From Phycicoccus duodecadis (lineage in GTDB: Bacteria; Actinomycetota; Actinomycetes; Actinomycetales; Dermatophilaceae): DNA of 64,000 bases. The DNA is taken from contig NZ_PJNE01000001.1 in the NCBI RefSeq assembly GCF_002846495.1, positions 2,356,001 through 2,420,000 on the forward strand, written 5' to 3'. Positions 48,975 through 59,199 of the stretch are shown piece after piece. The notes below the pieces were generated by a model. It worked only from the letters and a program-made list of their open reading frames with translations, was not told where the DNA came from and did not search any database. Each line of letters begins with the position of its first letter. Within the stretch, counting starts at the first letter, position 1. The position numbers were made by a program, and so were the translations under genes.

Positions 48975-49336
48975 GAGTGACCCGCCTCCCGTTCGGCGAC
49001 GACCACCGCTGAGGCGATCCCCGCGTCGTGCGACAGCGAGACGTGGACCGAGGTGATGCCGAGCTCCGCCACCCGCTCCGCCACCGTGCCGCGCAGCACG
49101 AACTCGGGGCGCCGTCCCTCGCCGCGGTGCACCTCCGCGTCGTGCCAGCCCAGGCCCACCGGGGCGCCGAGGGCCTTGGCCAGGGCCTCCTTGGCCGCGA
49201 ACCGGGCCGCCAGCGAGTAGAGCGGCAGCGCCCGCTCACGCTCGGTGAACAGCCGCACGGCCAGCGCCGGGGTGCGCTCGAGGCTCTCGCCGAAGCGCGC
49301 CACGTCGACCACGTCGATGCCGACTCCGACGATCAC
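48971..49336 (-). CDS. acpS: Holo-[acyl-carrier-protein] synthase
   Basis: 121 residues. [12 protein letters not shown] and [13 protein letters not shown] are the two AcpS motifs, with metal-binding Asp8 and the glutamate of AAKEA. It transfers phosphopantetheine from CoA to acyl carrier protein. GTG 49336 lies 13 bases after glmS. Confidence 0.93.
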   Translation of the reverse strand: MIVGVGIDVVDVARFGESLERTPALAVRLFTERERALPLYSLAARFAAKEALAKALGAPVGLGWHDAEVHRGEGRRPEFVLRGTVAERVAELGITSVHVSLSHDAGIASAVVVAEREAGHS

Positions 49337-49349
49337 GGCGCCACCGGGC

Positions 49350-51209
<1,860 letters not shown>

Positions 51210-51216
51210 GCGCGCC

Positions 51217-51222
51217 AGCGTA
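51217..51222 (-). promoter_or_regulatory. -10 box of glmS
   Basis: TACGCT on the minus strand, 7 bases before ATG 51209. Confidence 0.6.
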
Positions 51223-51360
51223 GCCCGTGGCGGATGCCCAGAGCCGCACGCCGGGGGCGCCCCCGGGCGGGGCGGCCGCGGGGGTCGCCGCCGCGGGCCG
51301 GGCCGGATGTCGGCGCGCGTCCGGCCGCCCGGCGCGGGGCGATACGCAATGATGGCGCCC

Positions 51361-52344
51361 GTGACCGCGGCCGAGGAGGCGCTCGCGCGTCTCGGCGCCG
51401 CCGGTGACGCCGGCCTGCCGACCCCCTACGTCGAGCTCGACCGCGAGCAGTGGTCGCGGCTGCGCGAAGAGCACCCGATGAGCCTGACCCAGGACGACCT
51501 GGCCCGGCTGCGAGGGCTCGGCGACCGGCTCGACCTGCGCGAGGTCGAGGACGTCTACCTGCCGCTGTCGCGTCTGCTGCACTTCTACGTCGAGGCCGTG
51601 CACGGGCTGCGCCTGGCGACCAGCGAGTTCCTCGGCGACCGGCCGAGCCGGGTGCCGTTCGTGGTCGGGGTGGCCGGGTCGGTGGCCGTCGGCAAGTCGA
51701 CCACGGCCCGCATCCTGCGCGAGCTGATGTCGCGCTGGCCGCACACCCCGCGGGTCGAGCTCGTGACGACCGACGGCTTCCTCTACCCCAACGCCGAGCT
51801 CGAGCGACGAGGGCTGCTGCAGCGCAAGGGTTTCCCCGAGTCCTACGACCGTCGCTCCCTGCTGCGGTTCGTCGCCGACGTGAAGTCGGGGATGGCGGTG
51901 GTGCCGGCGCCGCAGTACTCACACCTGACCTACGACGTGCTGCCCGAGCCGACCGAGGTGCGCAAGCCCGACGTCCTGATCGTCGAGGGGCTCAACGTGC
52001 TGCAACCTCCGGCGCCCCGGCCCGACGGGGGCAGCGCGACCGCCCTGTCGGACTACTTCGACTTCTCGGTCTACGTCGACGCCCCGCCCGAGCACGTGCG
52101 GCACTGGTACGTCGAGCGCTTCCTGCGGCTGCGCGAGACGGCCTTCGCCGACCCGCAGTCGTACTTCCACCGGTACGCGGCCCTCAGCGACGAGGAGGCC
52201 ACCGCCACCGCCACCGCCATCTGGGAGCGCATCAACGAGCCCAACCTGGTCGAGAACATCCAGCCGACCCGCGACCGGGCCACGCTGGTGCTGACCAAGA
52301 GCCACGACCACTCGGTGAGCCACATCCGGCTGCGCAAGCTCTGA
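51361..52344 (+). CDS. coaA: Type I pantothenate kinase
   Basis: 327 residues. [10 protein letters not shown], Walker [25 protein letters not shown], and the end [16 protein letters not shown]. It phosphorylates pantothenate, the first step to CoA; CoA then feeds acpS on the other side of glmS. GTG 51361 is preferred, since AATGAT lies 7 bases before it; ATGs at 51349 and 51352 are alternatives. Confidence 0.93.
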   Translation: MTAAEEALARLGAAGDAGLPTPYVELDREQWSRLREEHPMSLTQDDLARLRGLGDRLDLREVEDVYLPLSRLLHFYVEAVHGLRLATSEFLGDRPSRVPFVVGVAGSVAVGKSTTARILRELMSRWPHTPRVELVTTDGFLYPNAELERRGLLQRKGFPESYDRRSLLRFVADVKSGMAVVPAPQYSHLTYDVLPEPTEVRKPDVLIVEGLNVLQPPAPRPDGGSATALSDYFDFSVYVDAPPEHVRHWYVERFLRLRETAFADPQSYFHRYAALSDEEATATATAIWERINEPNLVENIQPTRDRATLVLTKSHDHSVSHIRLRKL

Positions 52345-52385
52345 GCCGCACCCGGGGGTGCCTCCCGCGCGGCGTACGAACGACG

Positions 52386-52412
52386 GACGCCCCGGCACGG
52401 GGCCGGGGCGTC
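52386..52412. terminator. Bidirectional terminator between coaA and transglycosylase gene
   Basis: A perfect 11-bp stem (52386-52396 with 52402-52412) and a 5-base loop between convergent genes. Confidence 0.65.
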
Positions 52413-52427
52413 GAGGTCGGAGGTCGG

Positions 52428-53150
52428 TCAGTACCAGTGCGGGGAGCGGCTGTTCCACATGTCGAGCGCGTTGCAGGGCGAGCCGTACGAGCGCTTGATG
52501 TAGTCGAGCCCCCAGCGGATCTGGGTGACGGGGTTGGTGCGCCAGTCGGCACCGACGGTGGCCATCTTGGAGGCCGGCAGCGACTGCGGGATGCCGTAGG
52601 CGCCCGAGGAGGAGTTGGCCACCCACCAGCGCCAGTCGCTCTCGCCGGTCCAGAGCTGCTCGAGGCACGGCCACTGACCCTGGCTGAAGCCGTACTCGGG
52701 CAGCAGGATCTGCGCGGCGGCCTTGGGGTCGTCCTGCGCGTTGGAGAAGATGCGGGTGCGCTCGGCGGCGCGGGCGGCACGCTCGGCCTGCTGCTGGCGC
52801 ACCTTGGCGAGGGCGGCGGCCTGGGCCCGCGCGGCGCTGTCGGCCTTGGCCGCGAGCACCGCGCGCTGGTCGTTGGTCGCGGACCGGTCGGTGGCCACGC
52901 GCACGTCGTCCTGGCTCGCGGTGCGGCTCTCCTCGAGCGACGTCGTGGTGGTGGCCGCGTCGATCGCGAGCGTCAGCGGGTCGGCGTTGGCGCGGTCGTC
53001 GAGGGGCACGAGCGCCATCCCGCCCATGACCGCGGCCGCCACGAGCCCGGTGGACACGACCGGCTTGCCGACGGCCGAGAGCGCCGACCGGCCGGTGGAA
53101 CGGCGGGGGGCCGCGTGTCGGGGGGCGTGCCGGGGGGTATAGCGGGCCAT
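52428..53150 (-). CDS. Secreted lytic transglycosylase-like protein
   Basis: 240 residues. Basic N-terminus, hydrophobic stretch near 30-48 and a likely signal peptidase site after ANA (about 56). Residues 60-135 are Ala/Gln/Arg-rich and probably a coiled coil. The last 80 form an SLT-type domain with the probable catalytic glutamate Glu170 (WTGESDW), SSGAYGIPQSLP and a possible disulfide (Cys162 and a cysteine near 226). It probably cuts peptidoglycan. Start ATG 53150; the longer frame from 53207 adds residues before the basic region. Confidence 0.85.
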   Translation of the reverse strand: MARYTPRHAPRHAAPRRSTGRSALSAVGKPVVSTGLVAAAVMGGMALVPLDDRANADPLTLAIDAATTTTSLEESRTASQDDVRVATDRSATNDQRAVLAAKADSAARAQAAALAKVRQQQAERAARAAERTRIFSNAQDDPKAAAQILLPEYGFSQGQWPCLEQLWTGESDWRWWVANSSSGAYGIPQSLPASKMATVGADWRTNPVTQIRWGLDYIKRSYGSPCNALDMWNSRSPHWY

Positions 53151-53308
53151 GAGAGCGCGGTGGTGCCTTCCAGGGGTGGGACGGGAGCATGCACGAGACA
53201 CACCCAACGTTACGGAATCGAGACCTTACTGTAGGCGCTGGTCCCATGGGGGTGAAATCGAGGACTGAGCAGCCGCTCGGAGGGGGATCTTCCGGGGATG
53301 TCGCCGGG
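53151..53308 (-). promoter_or_regulatory. Promoter region of transglycosylase gene
   Basis: On the minus strand two -10-like boxes, TACAGT and TAACGT, lie within about 25 bases of each other and would give leaders of roughly 55-80 bases. No riboswitch-like fold was recognised. Confidence 0.35.
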
Positions 53309-54646
53309 TCAGACCTCGATGCCCTCCAGCAGGTCGGTGACCAGGGCCGCGATGGGGCTGCGCTCGGACCGGGTGAGCGTGACGTGGGCGAACAGCGGGT
53401 GCCCCTTGAGCGCCTCGACCACCGCGACGACCCCGTCATGGCGCCCCACCCGCAGGTTGTCGCGCTGGGCCACGTCGTGGGTGAGGACGACGCGGGAGTT
53501 CTGACCGATCCGGGAGAGCACGGTGAGCAGCACGTTGCGCTCGAGGCTCTGGGCCTCGTCGACGATCACGAAGGCGTCGTGCAGGCTGCGCCCGCGGATG
53601 TGGGTGAGCGGCAGCACCTCGAGCATCCCGCGGTCGAGGATCTCCTCGACCACCTCGCGCGAGACCAGCGCCGACAGGGTGTCGAAGACGGCCTGCCCCC
53701 ACGGGTTCATCTTCTCGGCCTCCGAGCCGGGCAGGTACCCGAGCTCCTGGCCGCCCACCGCGTACAGCGGGCGGAAGACCACGACCTTGCGCTGCTGGCG
53801 GCGCTCCATCACCGCCTCGATGCCGGCGCACAGTGCCAGCGCGGACTTCCCCGTGCCGGCGCGACCGCCGAGGCTCACGATGCCGATGTCGGGGTCCATC
53901 AGCAGGTCGAGGGCGATGCGCTGCTCGGCGCTGCGACCGTGCAGGCCGAACGCGTCACGGTCACCGCGCACGAGGCGCAGCTGCTTGTCGGGGCCGACCC
54001 GGGCCAGCCCCGAGCCGCGCGGCGATGTGAGCACCAGCCCGGTGTGGCAGGGGAACTCGGCGCCGGCGACGCTCTCGAGCCGCCCGTACTCGTAGAGGTG
54101 GTCCATCTCCTCGACGGTGACGTCGAGCTCGGCCATCCCGGTCCAGCCCGACTCGACCGCCAGCTCGGCGCGGTACTCCTCGGCCTCCAGGCCGCACGCC
54201 GAGGCCTTGACCCGCATCGGCAGGTCCTTGCTGACGACGGTGACGTGGCTGCCCTCGTTCGCCAGGTTGCGGGCGACGGCCAGGATGCGGGTGTCGTTGT
54301 CGCCGAGCCGGAAGCCGGCCGGCAGCGAGGTGGGGTCGGTGTGGTTGAGCTCGACGCGCAGCGAGCCGCCCTGGTCGCCGATCGGCACCGGTGCGTCGAG
54401 CCGGCCGGCGGAGACGCGCAGGTCGTCGAGCATCCGCAGCGACTGACGGGCGAAGTAGCCCAGCTCGGGGTGGTGGCGCTTGGCCTCGAGCTCGGTGACG
54501 ACCACGACCGGAAGCACCACCTCGTGCTCGGCGAAGCGCTGGATGGCGCGCGGGTCGGAGAGCAGGACGGAGGTGTCGAGGACGAACGTGCGGTGCGGCC
54601 CCGTCCTCGATCGCGTGGTGTCAGCCGTCTGCGTCGTCGAAGCCAT
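53309..54646 (-). CDS. PhoH family protein with N-terminal PIN domain
   Basis: 445 residues. PIN-like RNase domain ([47 protein letters not shown]) followed by a PhoH ATPase (Walker [13 protein letters not shown], Walker [19 protein letters not shown]). This is the PhoH2 architecture, reported in mycobacteria as a sequence-specific RNA helicase and RNase. ATG 54646 has GGGAG upstream. Confidence 0.92.
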   Translation of the reverse strand: MASTTQTADTTRSRTGPHRTFVLDTSVLLSDPRAIQRFAEHEVVLPVVVVTELEAKRHHPELGYFARQSLRMLDDLRVSAGRLDAPVPIGDQGGSLRVELNHTDPTSLPAGFRLGDNDTRILAVARNLANEGSHVTVVSKDLPMRVKASACGLEAEEYRAELAVESGWTGMAELDVTVEEMDHLYEYGRLESVAGAEFPCHTGLVLTSPRGSGLARVGPDKQLRLVRGDRDAFGLHGRSAEQRIALDLLMDPDIGIVSLGGRAGTGKSALALCAGIEAVMERRQQRKVVVFRPLYAVGGQELGYLPGSEAEKMNPWGQAVFDTLSALVSREVVEEILDRGMLEVLPLTHIRGRSLHDAFVIVDEAQSLERNVLLTVLSRIGQNSRVVLTHDVAQRDNLRVGRHDGVVAVVEALKGHPLFAHVTLTRSERSPIAALVTDLLEGIEV

Positions 54647-54733
54647 TGCCGCTCCCTGAGGTCGAGGGGTTGTGCCGTACGGCGAACGTACGACCGTCCC
54701 CTGCGCCGGGGTCGGCACGGATGCCCGGCGTGT

Positions 54734-54749
54734 CGTCACCGGAGTGACG
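54734..54749. repeat. Short palindrome upstream of phoH
   Basis: CGTCAC-CGGA-GTGACG, in the 187-base gap between phoH and the isoprenyl transferase gene. Confidence 0.35.
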
Positions 54750-54833
54750 CGTGTGACTCAGGTGGCGACTGGGGGGAAATATCATCCGTTGGCCACCCTC
54801 CGGTCGACCGTTCGTCGCCGGCCTCGAGGGCGG

Positions 54834-55598
54834 TCAGGCCCCGAAACGTCGGTGCCGGTCGCCGAAGGCGCGTAGGGCCCTCAGGAAGTCGACCTTGCGG
54901 AAGTCGGGCCAGTAGGCCTCGCAGAAGTAGAACTCGCTGTGCGCGCTCTGCCAGAGCAGGAAGCCACCGAGGCGCTGCTCACCGGAGGTGCGGATGACCA
55001 GGTCCGGGTCGGGCTGGCCCTTGGTGTAGAGGTGCTCGGCGATGTGCTCGACGTCGATGACCTCGGCCAGCTCCTCGATCGAGGTCCCCCGGCCGGCGTG
55101 CTCGTGCAGCAGCGAGCGCACGGCGTCGGCGATCTCGCGGCGGCCGCCGTACCCCACGGCCACGTTGACCAGCATCCCGTCGACGTCGCGCGTGGTCTCC
55201 TCGGCCGCCTTGAGCCGAGCGGCGGTCTCGGCCGGCAACAGGTCGAGCGCCCCCACCGGGTGGATGCGCCAGCGGTGTGCCTCGGCCAGGGTCTCGACGG
55301 CCTTCTGGATGATGCCGAGCAGCGGGCGCAGCTCGGCCTCGGGCCGGTTGAGGTTGTCGGTCGAGAGCAGCCACAGGGTGACCACCTCGACGCCCACCTC
55401 GTCGCACCAGGACAGCAGGTTGACGATGTTGTCGGCCCCGGCCTGGTGGCCCTCACTGGCGCCGGCGCCCCGGGCCTTGGCCCAGCGGCGGTTGCCGTCG
55501 AGCATGACCCCGACGTGGCGCGGGACGGCGGCCGTGCCGAGCTGGCGGGTCAGTCGCTTCGCGTACGCGGCGTAGGCCACGTCCGTGAACCGCCCCAT
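54834..55598 (-). CDS. uppS: Isoprenyl transferase (cis-prenyltransferase, UppS family)
   Basis: 254 residues. HVGVMLDGNRRWA with catalytic Asp34, LWLLSTDNLNRP, VAVGYGGRREI and the RTSGEQRLGGFLLWQS pyrophosphate site. It makes Z-polyprenyl diphosphate, the lipid carrier for wall synthesis, or a shorter Z-farnesyl product as in mycobacteria; chain length cannot be told. TAGCGT at 55656-55661 (minus) gives a leader of about 50 bases. Confidence 0.93.
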   Translation of the reverse strand: MGRFTDVAYAAYAKRLTRQLGTAAVPRHVGVMLDGNRRWAKARGAGASEGHQAGADNIVNLLSWCDEVGVEVVTLWLLSTDNLNRPEAELRPLLGIIQKAVETLAEAHRWRIHPVGALDLLPAETAARLKAAEETTRDVDGMLVNVAVGYGGRREIADAVRSLLHEHAGRGTSIEELAEVIDVEHIAEHLYTKGQPDPDLVIRTSGEQRLGGFLLWQSAHSEFYFCEAYWPDFRKVDFLRALRAFGDRHRRFGA

Positions 55599-55732
55599 CG
55601 CGCTCGCGCCTCCCGCCTGCGTCGGTGCCCCCGGACCGCCCGGACGCCGCGGGCCACGCTACTCCGCGGGCGCCGCCGGGTCGTGAGAGCCGCGCGCGGA
55701 CCCTGTGAAGGTCCGGTGAGGGCGTTCGCCCG

Positions 55733-55762
55733 CTGACAACCTACGGTTGCGTAGGTTACCGT
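55733..55762 (+). promoter_or_regulatory. PAQR gene promoter with operator palindrome in the spacer
   Basis: -35 CTGACA (55733-55738), an 18-base spacer and -10 TACCGT (55757-55762), then 6 bases to ATG 55769. The palindrome AACCTACG-GTTG-CGTAGGTT (55738-55757) fills the spacer, so a bound regulator would block RNA polymerase. Confidence 0.7.
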
Positions 55763-55768
55763 GGAGCG

Positions 55769-56485
55769 ATGGACTCCACCGACGGTACGACCGCACCCGA
55801 CCCGGGTCCGCGAGGGGTCGTCGAGTCCAAGGTCGAGGCGGCGATCCAGCAGGTCAAGCCCCATCTACGGGGGTGGCTGCACGCCGGGATGGCGCCGGTC
55901 GCGCTGGTCCTGGGCATCGTGCTGGTCACCCTCGCGACGACCACCGAGGGCAAGGTGTCGGCGGCGGTCTTCGCCGGTACCGCGGTCCTCCTCTTCGGCA
56001 CCTCGGCGGTCTACCACCGCGGCACCTGGTCGCCCCGCGTGGGCGGGGTGCTACGGCGCCTCGACCACTCCAACATCTTCCTCATCATCGCCGGCACCTA
56101 CACGCCGTTCGCGTTGCTGCTGCCCCCGGACCAGGCCCGCACCATGCTGGTCATCGTGTGGACCGGCGCCGTGGCAGGGGTGCTGTTCCGGGTGTTCTGG
56201 ACCAACGCGCCCCGCTGGCTCTACGTCCCGGCCTACCTGATGCTCGGCTGGGTGGCGGTGTTCTACTTCGGCCCGCTCCTGCAGCACGTGGGGGGTGCGG
56301 TGATGACCTGGGTCGTCATCGGCGGCGCGCTGTACAGCATCGGCGCGGTGGTCTACGGCACCAAGCGCCCCGACATCTCACCGCGCTGGTTCGGCTTCCA
56401 CGAGGTCTTCCACGCGCTGACGGTGCTGGCCTTCATGGCGCACTTCGTGGCGGCGTCGATGGCGCTCTCCGCCGCCCCCGCCTGA
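55769..56485 (+). CDS. PAQR/hemolysin III family membrane protein
   Basis: 238 residues with seven predicted helices. Conserved GTSAVYHRGTW, RRLDHSNIFLIIAGTYTPF and the HEVFH motif near the end, which give the zinc-binding histidines of the family. Relatives are linked to membrane lipid and fluidity control; the haemolysin name reflects early Bacillus work. Its promoter is leaderless and covered by a palindrome. Confidence 0.9.
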   Translation: MDSTDGTTAPDPGPRGVVESKVEAAIQQVKPHLRGWLHAGMAPVALVLGIVLVTLATTTEGKVSAAVFAGTAVLLFGTSAVYHRGTWSPRVGGVLRRLDHSNIFLIIAGTYTPFALLLPPDQARTMLVIVWTGAVAGVLFRVFWTNAPRWLYVPAYLMLGWVAVFYFGPLLQHVGGAVMTWVVIGGALYSIGAVVYGTKRPDISPRWFGFHEVFHALTVLAFMAHFVAASMALSAAPA

Positions 56486-56519
56486 CCCCGGTCCTGAACG
56501 GCAGCCGGGCGTCACGGCG

Positions 56520-56936
56520 TCAGTCGCCGCCGCTCCCGCCGCCGTCGCTCCCGCCACTGCCGCCGTCGCCCCCACCGGAGCCGCCGCCGTCACCGGTGGC
56601 CGAACCCCCGTCGTGGCCGTCGTGCTGCCCACCGCCGTCGTGACCGCCGTGCTGGCCGCCCGAGTGATGACCGGCCGGGTGCTGCCCGTCGGGGCGCTCT
56701 CCGTCAGGGCGACCGTCGTCGGACCCGAACGCCGCACCGGCCGCGACCACACGGGTGTCGGCGGGGCCCGCCTGGGCCTCGTCACGGCTGCGGTGGGCCT
56801 GCTGCTGGCGGTAGGACATCCGACGCATCCGGGCGTTCATGTTCCGCATGAGGAACCACAGGGCCACGGCGAGCAGGGCGAAGGCGACGAAGGCCAGGAA
56901 CCCCGGGACGATGTCGGTGGTGGGGGTGTCGTTCAC
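56520..56936 (-). CDS. Small membrane protein with Gly/Asp/His-rich tail
   Basis: 138 residues. One membrane helix near 9-29 ([20 protein letters not shown]), a basic segment ([22 protein letters not shown]) and a C-terminal half of Gly, Asp, His and Ser repeats ([17 protein letters not shown], then [13 protein letters not shown]). The tail could bind metal ions; function unknown. GTG 56936 overlaps the mca stop (GTGA). A short membrane protein at this place is conserved next to mca in mycobacteria (Rv1081c, from memory). Confidence 0.8.
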   Translation of the reverse strand: MNDTPTTDIVPGFLAFVAFALLAVALWFLMRNMNARMRRMSYRQQQAHRSRDEAQAGPADTRVVAAGAAFGSDDGRPDGERPDGQHPAGHHSGGQHGGHDGGGQHDGHDGGSATGDGGGSGGGDGGSGGSDGGGSGGD

Positions 56937-57871
56937 GCGGCACGCTCCGTGCGGGTGTCGTGGGCGAGCTGCAGGTCCCCCGAGGTCGCGAGGGCGTCGG
57001 CCTCGGCGGTGGTCGGCGGGAGCCCGGCGAACAGGTCGTCCTCGATGTCGGCGTAGGGCACGTAGGACGCGGCCAGCTCGTACTCCTCGACCGGCCACAC
57101 CCGGGCCTGCACCTCGCGCGGCACCTTGAACCAGGTGCCGTCGGGGTCGACCTGGGTGGCGTGCGCCAGCAGCGCCGCGTCGCGACGGTCGTACCAGTCG
57201 GCGCACTGGACGCGGGTCGTGACCGGGCGCTCGTCGCGGTCCCACCGCTCGAGCCACTCGGCGTAGGGGCTCTCCTCGCCGAGCGCGGTGAGCGCCTCGT
57301 GGAAGGCCTCGATGCGGGCGCGGTTGAAGGTCTGGTTGTAGTAGAGCTTCAGGGGCTGCCAGGGCGCGCCGGCCTCGGGGAAGCGGGCGGGGTCGCCGGC
57401 GGCGGCGAAGGCTGCCACCGACACGTCGTGGCACATGATGTGGTCGGGGTGGGGGTAGCCGCCGTTCTCGTCGTACGTGGTGACCACGTGCGGTCGGAAG
57501 CGGCGGATCTCGCGCACCAGCGCCTCGGTGGTGACCTCGAGGGGCTCGAGCGCGAAGCAGCCGTCGGGCAGCGGGGGCAGCGGGTCGCCCTCGGGCAGCC
57601 CGGAGTCGACGAACCCCAGCCAGGTGTGCCCGACGCCCAGGATCTCCTGCGCGCGGGCCATCTCGTCGCGGCGTACCTGGGCCAGGTCGCGCAGGATGTG
57701 CACGTCGTGCTGGAGGCGGGGGTTGAGGATGTCGCCGCGCTCGCCGCCGGTGCACGAGACGACCAGCACCTCGTGGCCGGCGTCGACGTACTTGGCCATC
57801 GTCGCCGCACCCTTGCTCGACTCGTCGTCAGGGTGCGCGTGGACGCACATGAGCCGGAGCGGTTCGGACAT
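56933..57871 (-). CDS. mca: Mycothiol S-conjugate amidase
   Basis: 312 residues of the LmbE/PIG-L zinc hydrolase fold. [18 protein letters not shown] and the second metal motif [11 protein letters not shown]. Mca cleaves mycothiol-toxin conjugates into glucosaminyl-inositol and an exportable mercapturic acid. The length and the KGAATMAKY segment favour Mca over the related MshB. ATG 57871 is chosen; longer frames are spurious. Confidence 0.93.
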   Translation of the reverse strand: MSEPLRLMCVHAHPDDESSKGAATMAKYVDAGHEVLVVSCTGGERGDILNPRLQHDVHILRDLAQVRRDEMARAQEILGVGHTWLGFVDSGLPEGDPLPPLPDGCFALEPLEVTTEALVREIRRFRPHVVTTYDENGGYPHPDHIMCHDVSVAAFAAAGDPARFPEAGAPWQPLKLYYNQTFNRARIEAFHEALTALGEESPYAEWLERWDRDERPVTTRVQCADWYDRRDAALLAHATQVDPDGTWFKVPREVQARVWPVEEYELAASYVPYADIEDDLFAGLPPTTAEADALATSGDLQLAHDTRTERAA

Positions 57872-57909
57872 GCGGGGACCCTTCGTGTCGTGGGCTCGGG
57901 GCGTCCCCG

Positions 57910-57931
57910 AGAATGGTGCGGAGACCATTCT
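57910..57931. promoter_or_regulatory. Palindrome between divergent mca and DUF4307 genes
   Basis: AGAATGGT-GCGGAG-ACCATTCT, a perfect 8-bp inverted repeat. CATTCT on each strand could serve as a -10 box for each gene. Confidence 0.6.
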
Positions 57932-57964
57932 GTCACCCGCCACCGACCGCCCCGAGGGAGCACC

Positions 57965-58342
57965 GTGCCGCTGCCCGACCCGCGCACCCCGCAGGGCCGC
58001 CGTGTGCTCGCCGCCGGCCTGGCCCTGCTCGCCGCCGTGGTCGCCATCTCCTGGTACGGCTGGTCGACGACCTCCGCCCAGGTCCGGGTGCAGGTGACCG
58101 CCTACGAGGTCGAGTCCGACGCCCTGACCCGGGTCGAGTTCGACGTCTCGCGCCCCGCGGGGACCGCCCTCACCTGCCGGGTCAGCGCCCTCGACGACCG
58201 CAAGGGCCGGGTGGGCACCGTCATCGAGACCGTCCCGGCCACCGGTCCGACCGTCGTGCACGAGGTCGTCCGGGTACGCACCAGCGCCCGGGCGGTCACC
58301 GGCGTCGTCGAGTCCTGTGTCCGGGGGGCCGACGCCGGCTGA
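57965..58342 (+). CDS. DUF4307 family membrane-anchored protein
   Basis: 125 residues. One membrane helix near 14-31 ([19 protein letters not shown]) and an outer domain with two cysteines (LTCRVSALD and ESCVRG). Function unknown. GTG 57965 is chosen from GGGAG 5 bases before it. It lies divergent from mca, as in mycobacteria (Rv1083, from memory). Confidence 0.8.
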   Translation: MPLPDPRTPQGRRVLAAGLALLAAVVAISWYGWSTTSAQVRVQVTAYEVESDALTRVEFDVSRPAGTALTCRVSALDDRKGRVGTVIETVPATGPTVVHEVVRVRTSARAVTGVVESCVRGADAG

Positions 58343-58419
58343 CCGTCTGCGATGGTCACGGCTCGGTCACGACATCCTCGACCCGTCCGGACGGAGGTGC
58401 CCCGTCCGGCCCGCGGGGG

Positions 58420-58425
58420 TAAGGT
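58420..58425 (+). promoter_or_regulatory. -10 box of greA
   Basis: TAAGGT, giving a leader of about 130 bases before GTG 58562. Confidence 0.5.
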
Positions 58426-58499
58426 GGATCTTTCACGTTCGGGTCTGGGTCCGATAGTCGCTGAGAAGACAGCGGTCGGCCCGGGCCCGTTGCCGTAGC

Positions 58500-58525
58500 A
58501 CCCTCGGCGTCGACCCCCCGAGGGT
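58500..58525 (+). repeat. Hairpin in the greA leader
   Basis: ACCCTCGG (58500-58507) pairs with CCGAGGGT (58518-58525) across 10 bases, 36 bases before the start. Confidence 0.45.
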
Positions 58526-58561
58526 CCGGCGCCCCACGTACCCAGCAGGAGTTGAGCAGCC

Positions 58562-59050
58562 GTGACCGAGACGACGACGAACCAGAGCTTCCTGACCCAG
58601 GCCGCGTACGACCGGCTCAAGGGCGAGCTCGAGGAGCTGTCCGGCCCGGGTCGCACCGACATCGCGAAGAAGATCGAGGCGGCCCGCGAGGAGGGTGACC
58701 TCAAGGAGAACGGCGGCTACCACGCCGCCAAGGAGGAGCAGGGCAAGATGGAGGCCCGCATCCGCCAGCTCACCCAGCTGCTCGAGAACGCGACCATCGG
58801 CGAGACGCCCAAGGACGACGGCGTGGTCGAGCCCGGGATGATCGTGCGCGTCGAGATGTTCGGCGACGAGGAGGAGTTCCTCCTCGGCTCGCGCGAGATC
58901 ACCGACTCCTCGATGCAGGTCTTCTCCGAGCAGTCCCCCATCGGCGCGGCCGTCAACGGCCACGTCATCGGCGACTCGGTCTCCTACGAGGCGCCCAACG
59001 GCAAGAAGGTCGACGTCAAGATCCTCGGCGCGACGCCGTACACCGGCTGA
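58562..59050 (+). CDS. greA: Transcription elongation factor GreA
   Basis: 162 residues. N-terminal coiled coil (about 10-80) whose tip, EEGDLKENGGYHAAKEEQG, keeps the acidic residues needed to stimulate transcript cleavage; C-terminal FKBP-like domain with DSVSYEAPNGKK. It rescues backtracked RNA polymerase. GTG 58562; AGGAG lies 11 bases upstream. Confidence 0.95.
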   Translation: MTETTTNQSFLTQAAYDRLKGELEELSGPGRTDIAKKIEAAREEGDLKENGGYHAAKEEQGKMEARIRQLTQLLENATIGETPKDDGVVEPGMIVRVEMFGDEEEFLLGSREITDSSMQVFSEQSPIGAAVNGHVIGDSVSYEAPNGKKVDVKILGATPYTG

Positions 59051-59076
59051 CCCCGCGCCCCGCGGCGTATCCGCCC

Positions 59077-59106
59077 GGCCCGGCCCCTCGCGTGAGGGGC
59101 CGGGCC
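59077..59106 (+). terminator. greA terminator
   Basis: A perfect 13-bp stem (59077-59089 with 59094-59106) and GCGT loop, 26 bases after the stop. Confidence 0.7.
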
Positions 59107-59122
59107 GCGTCGCGTCCGGCGT

Positions 59123-59199
59123 CCCGCACGTGCCGGGTACCGGTCGTCGGGTCCCCCGCGCGGCGACCCGAACCCCGCACGTGCCGGGTTCCGGTCGTC
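59123..59199. repeat. Direct repeat between greA and mutL
   Basis: Two 26-base copies (59123-59148 and 59174-59199) differing at one base, 51 bases apart. Each contains the palindrome GCACGTGC. The second copy covers part of the mutL stop codon. Confidence 0.7.

Noticed and set aside
51210..51360. glmS ribozyme
   Set aside because: The -10 box lies 7 bases before the ATG, so there is no transcribed leader to hold a ribozyme.
53151..53308. c-di-AMP (ydaO-type) riboswitch upstream of the transglycosylase
   Set aside because: Such switches often precede wall hydrolases, but the predicted leader is too short and the conserved core was not found.
57872..57964. SigR-type promoter (GGAAT-18-GTT) for mca
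   Set aside because: Mca is often in the SigR regulon, but no correctly spaced GGAAT/GTT pair was seen.
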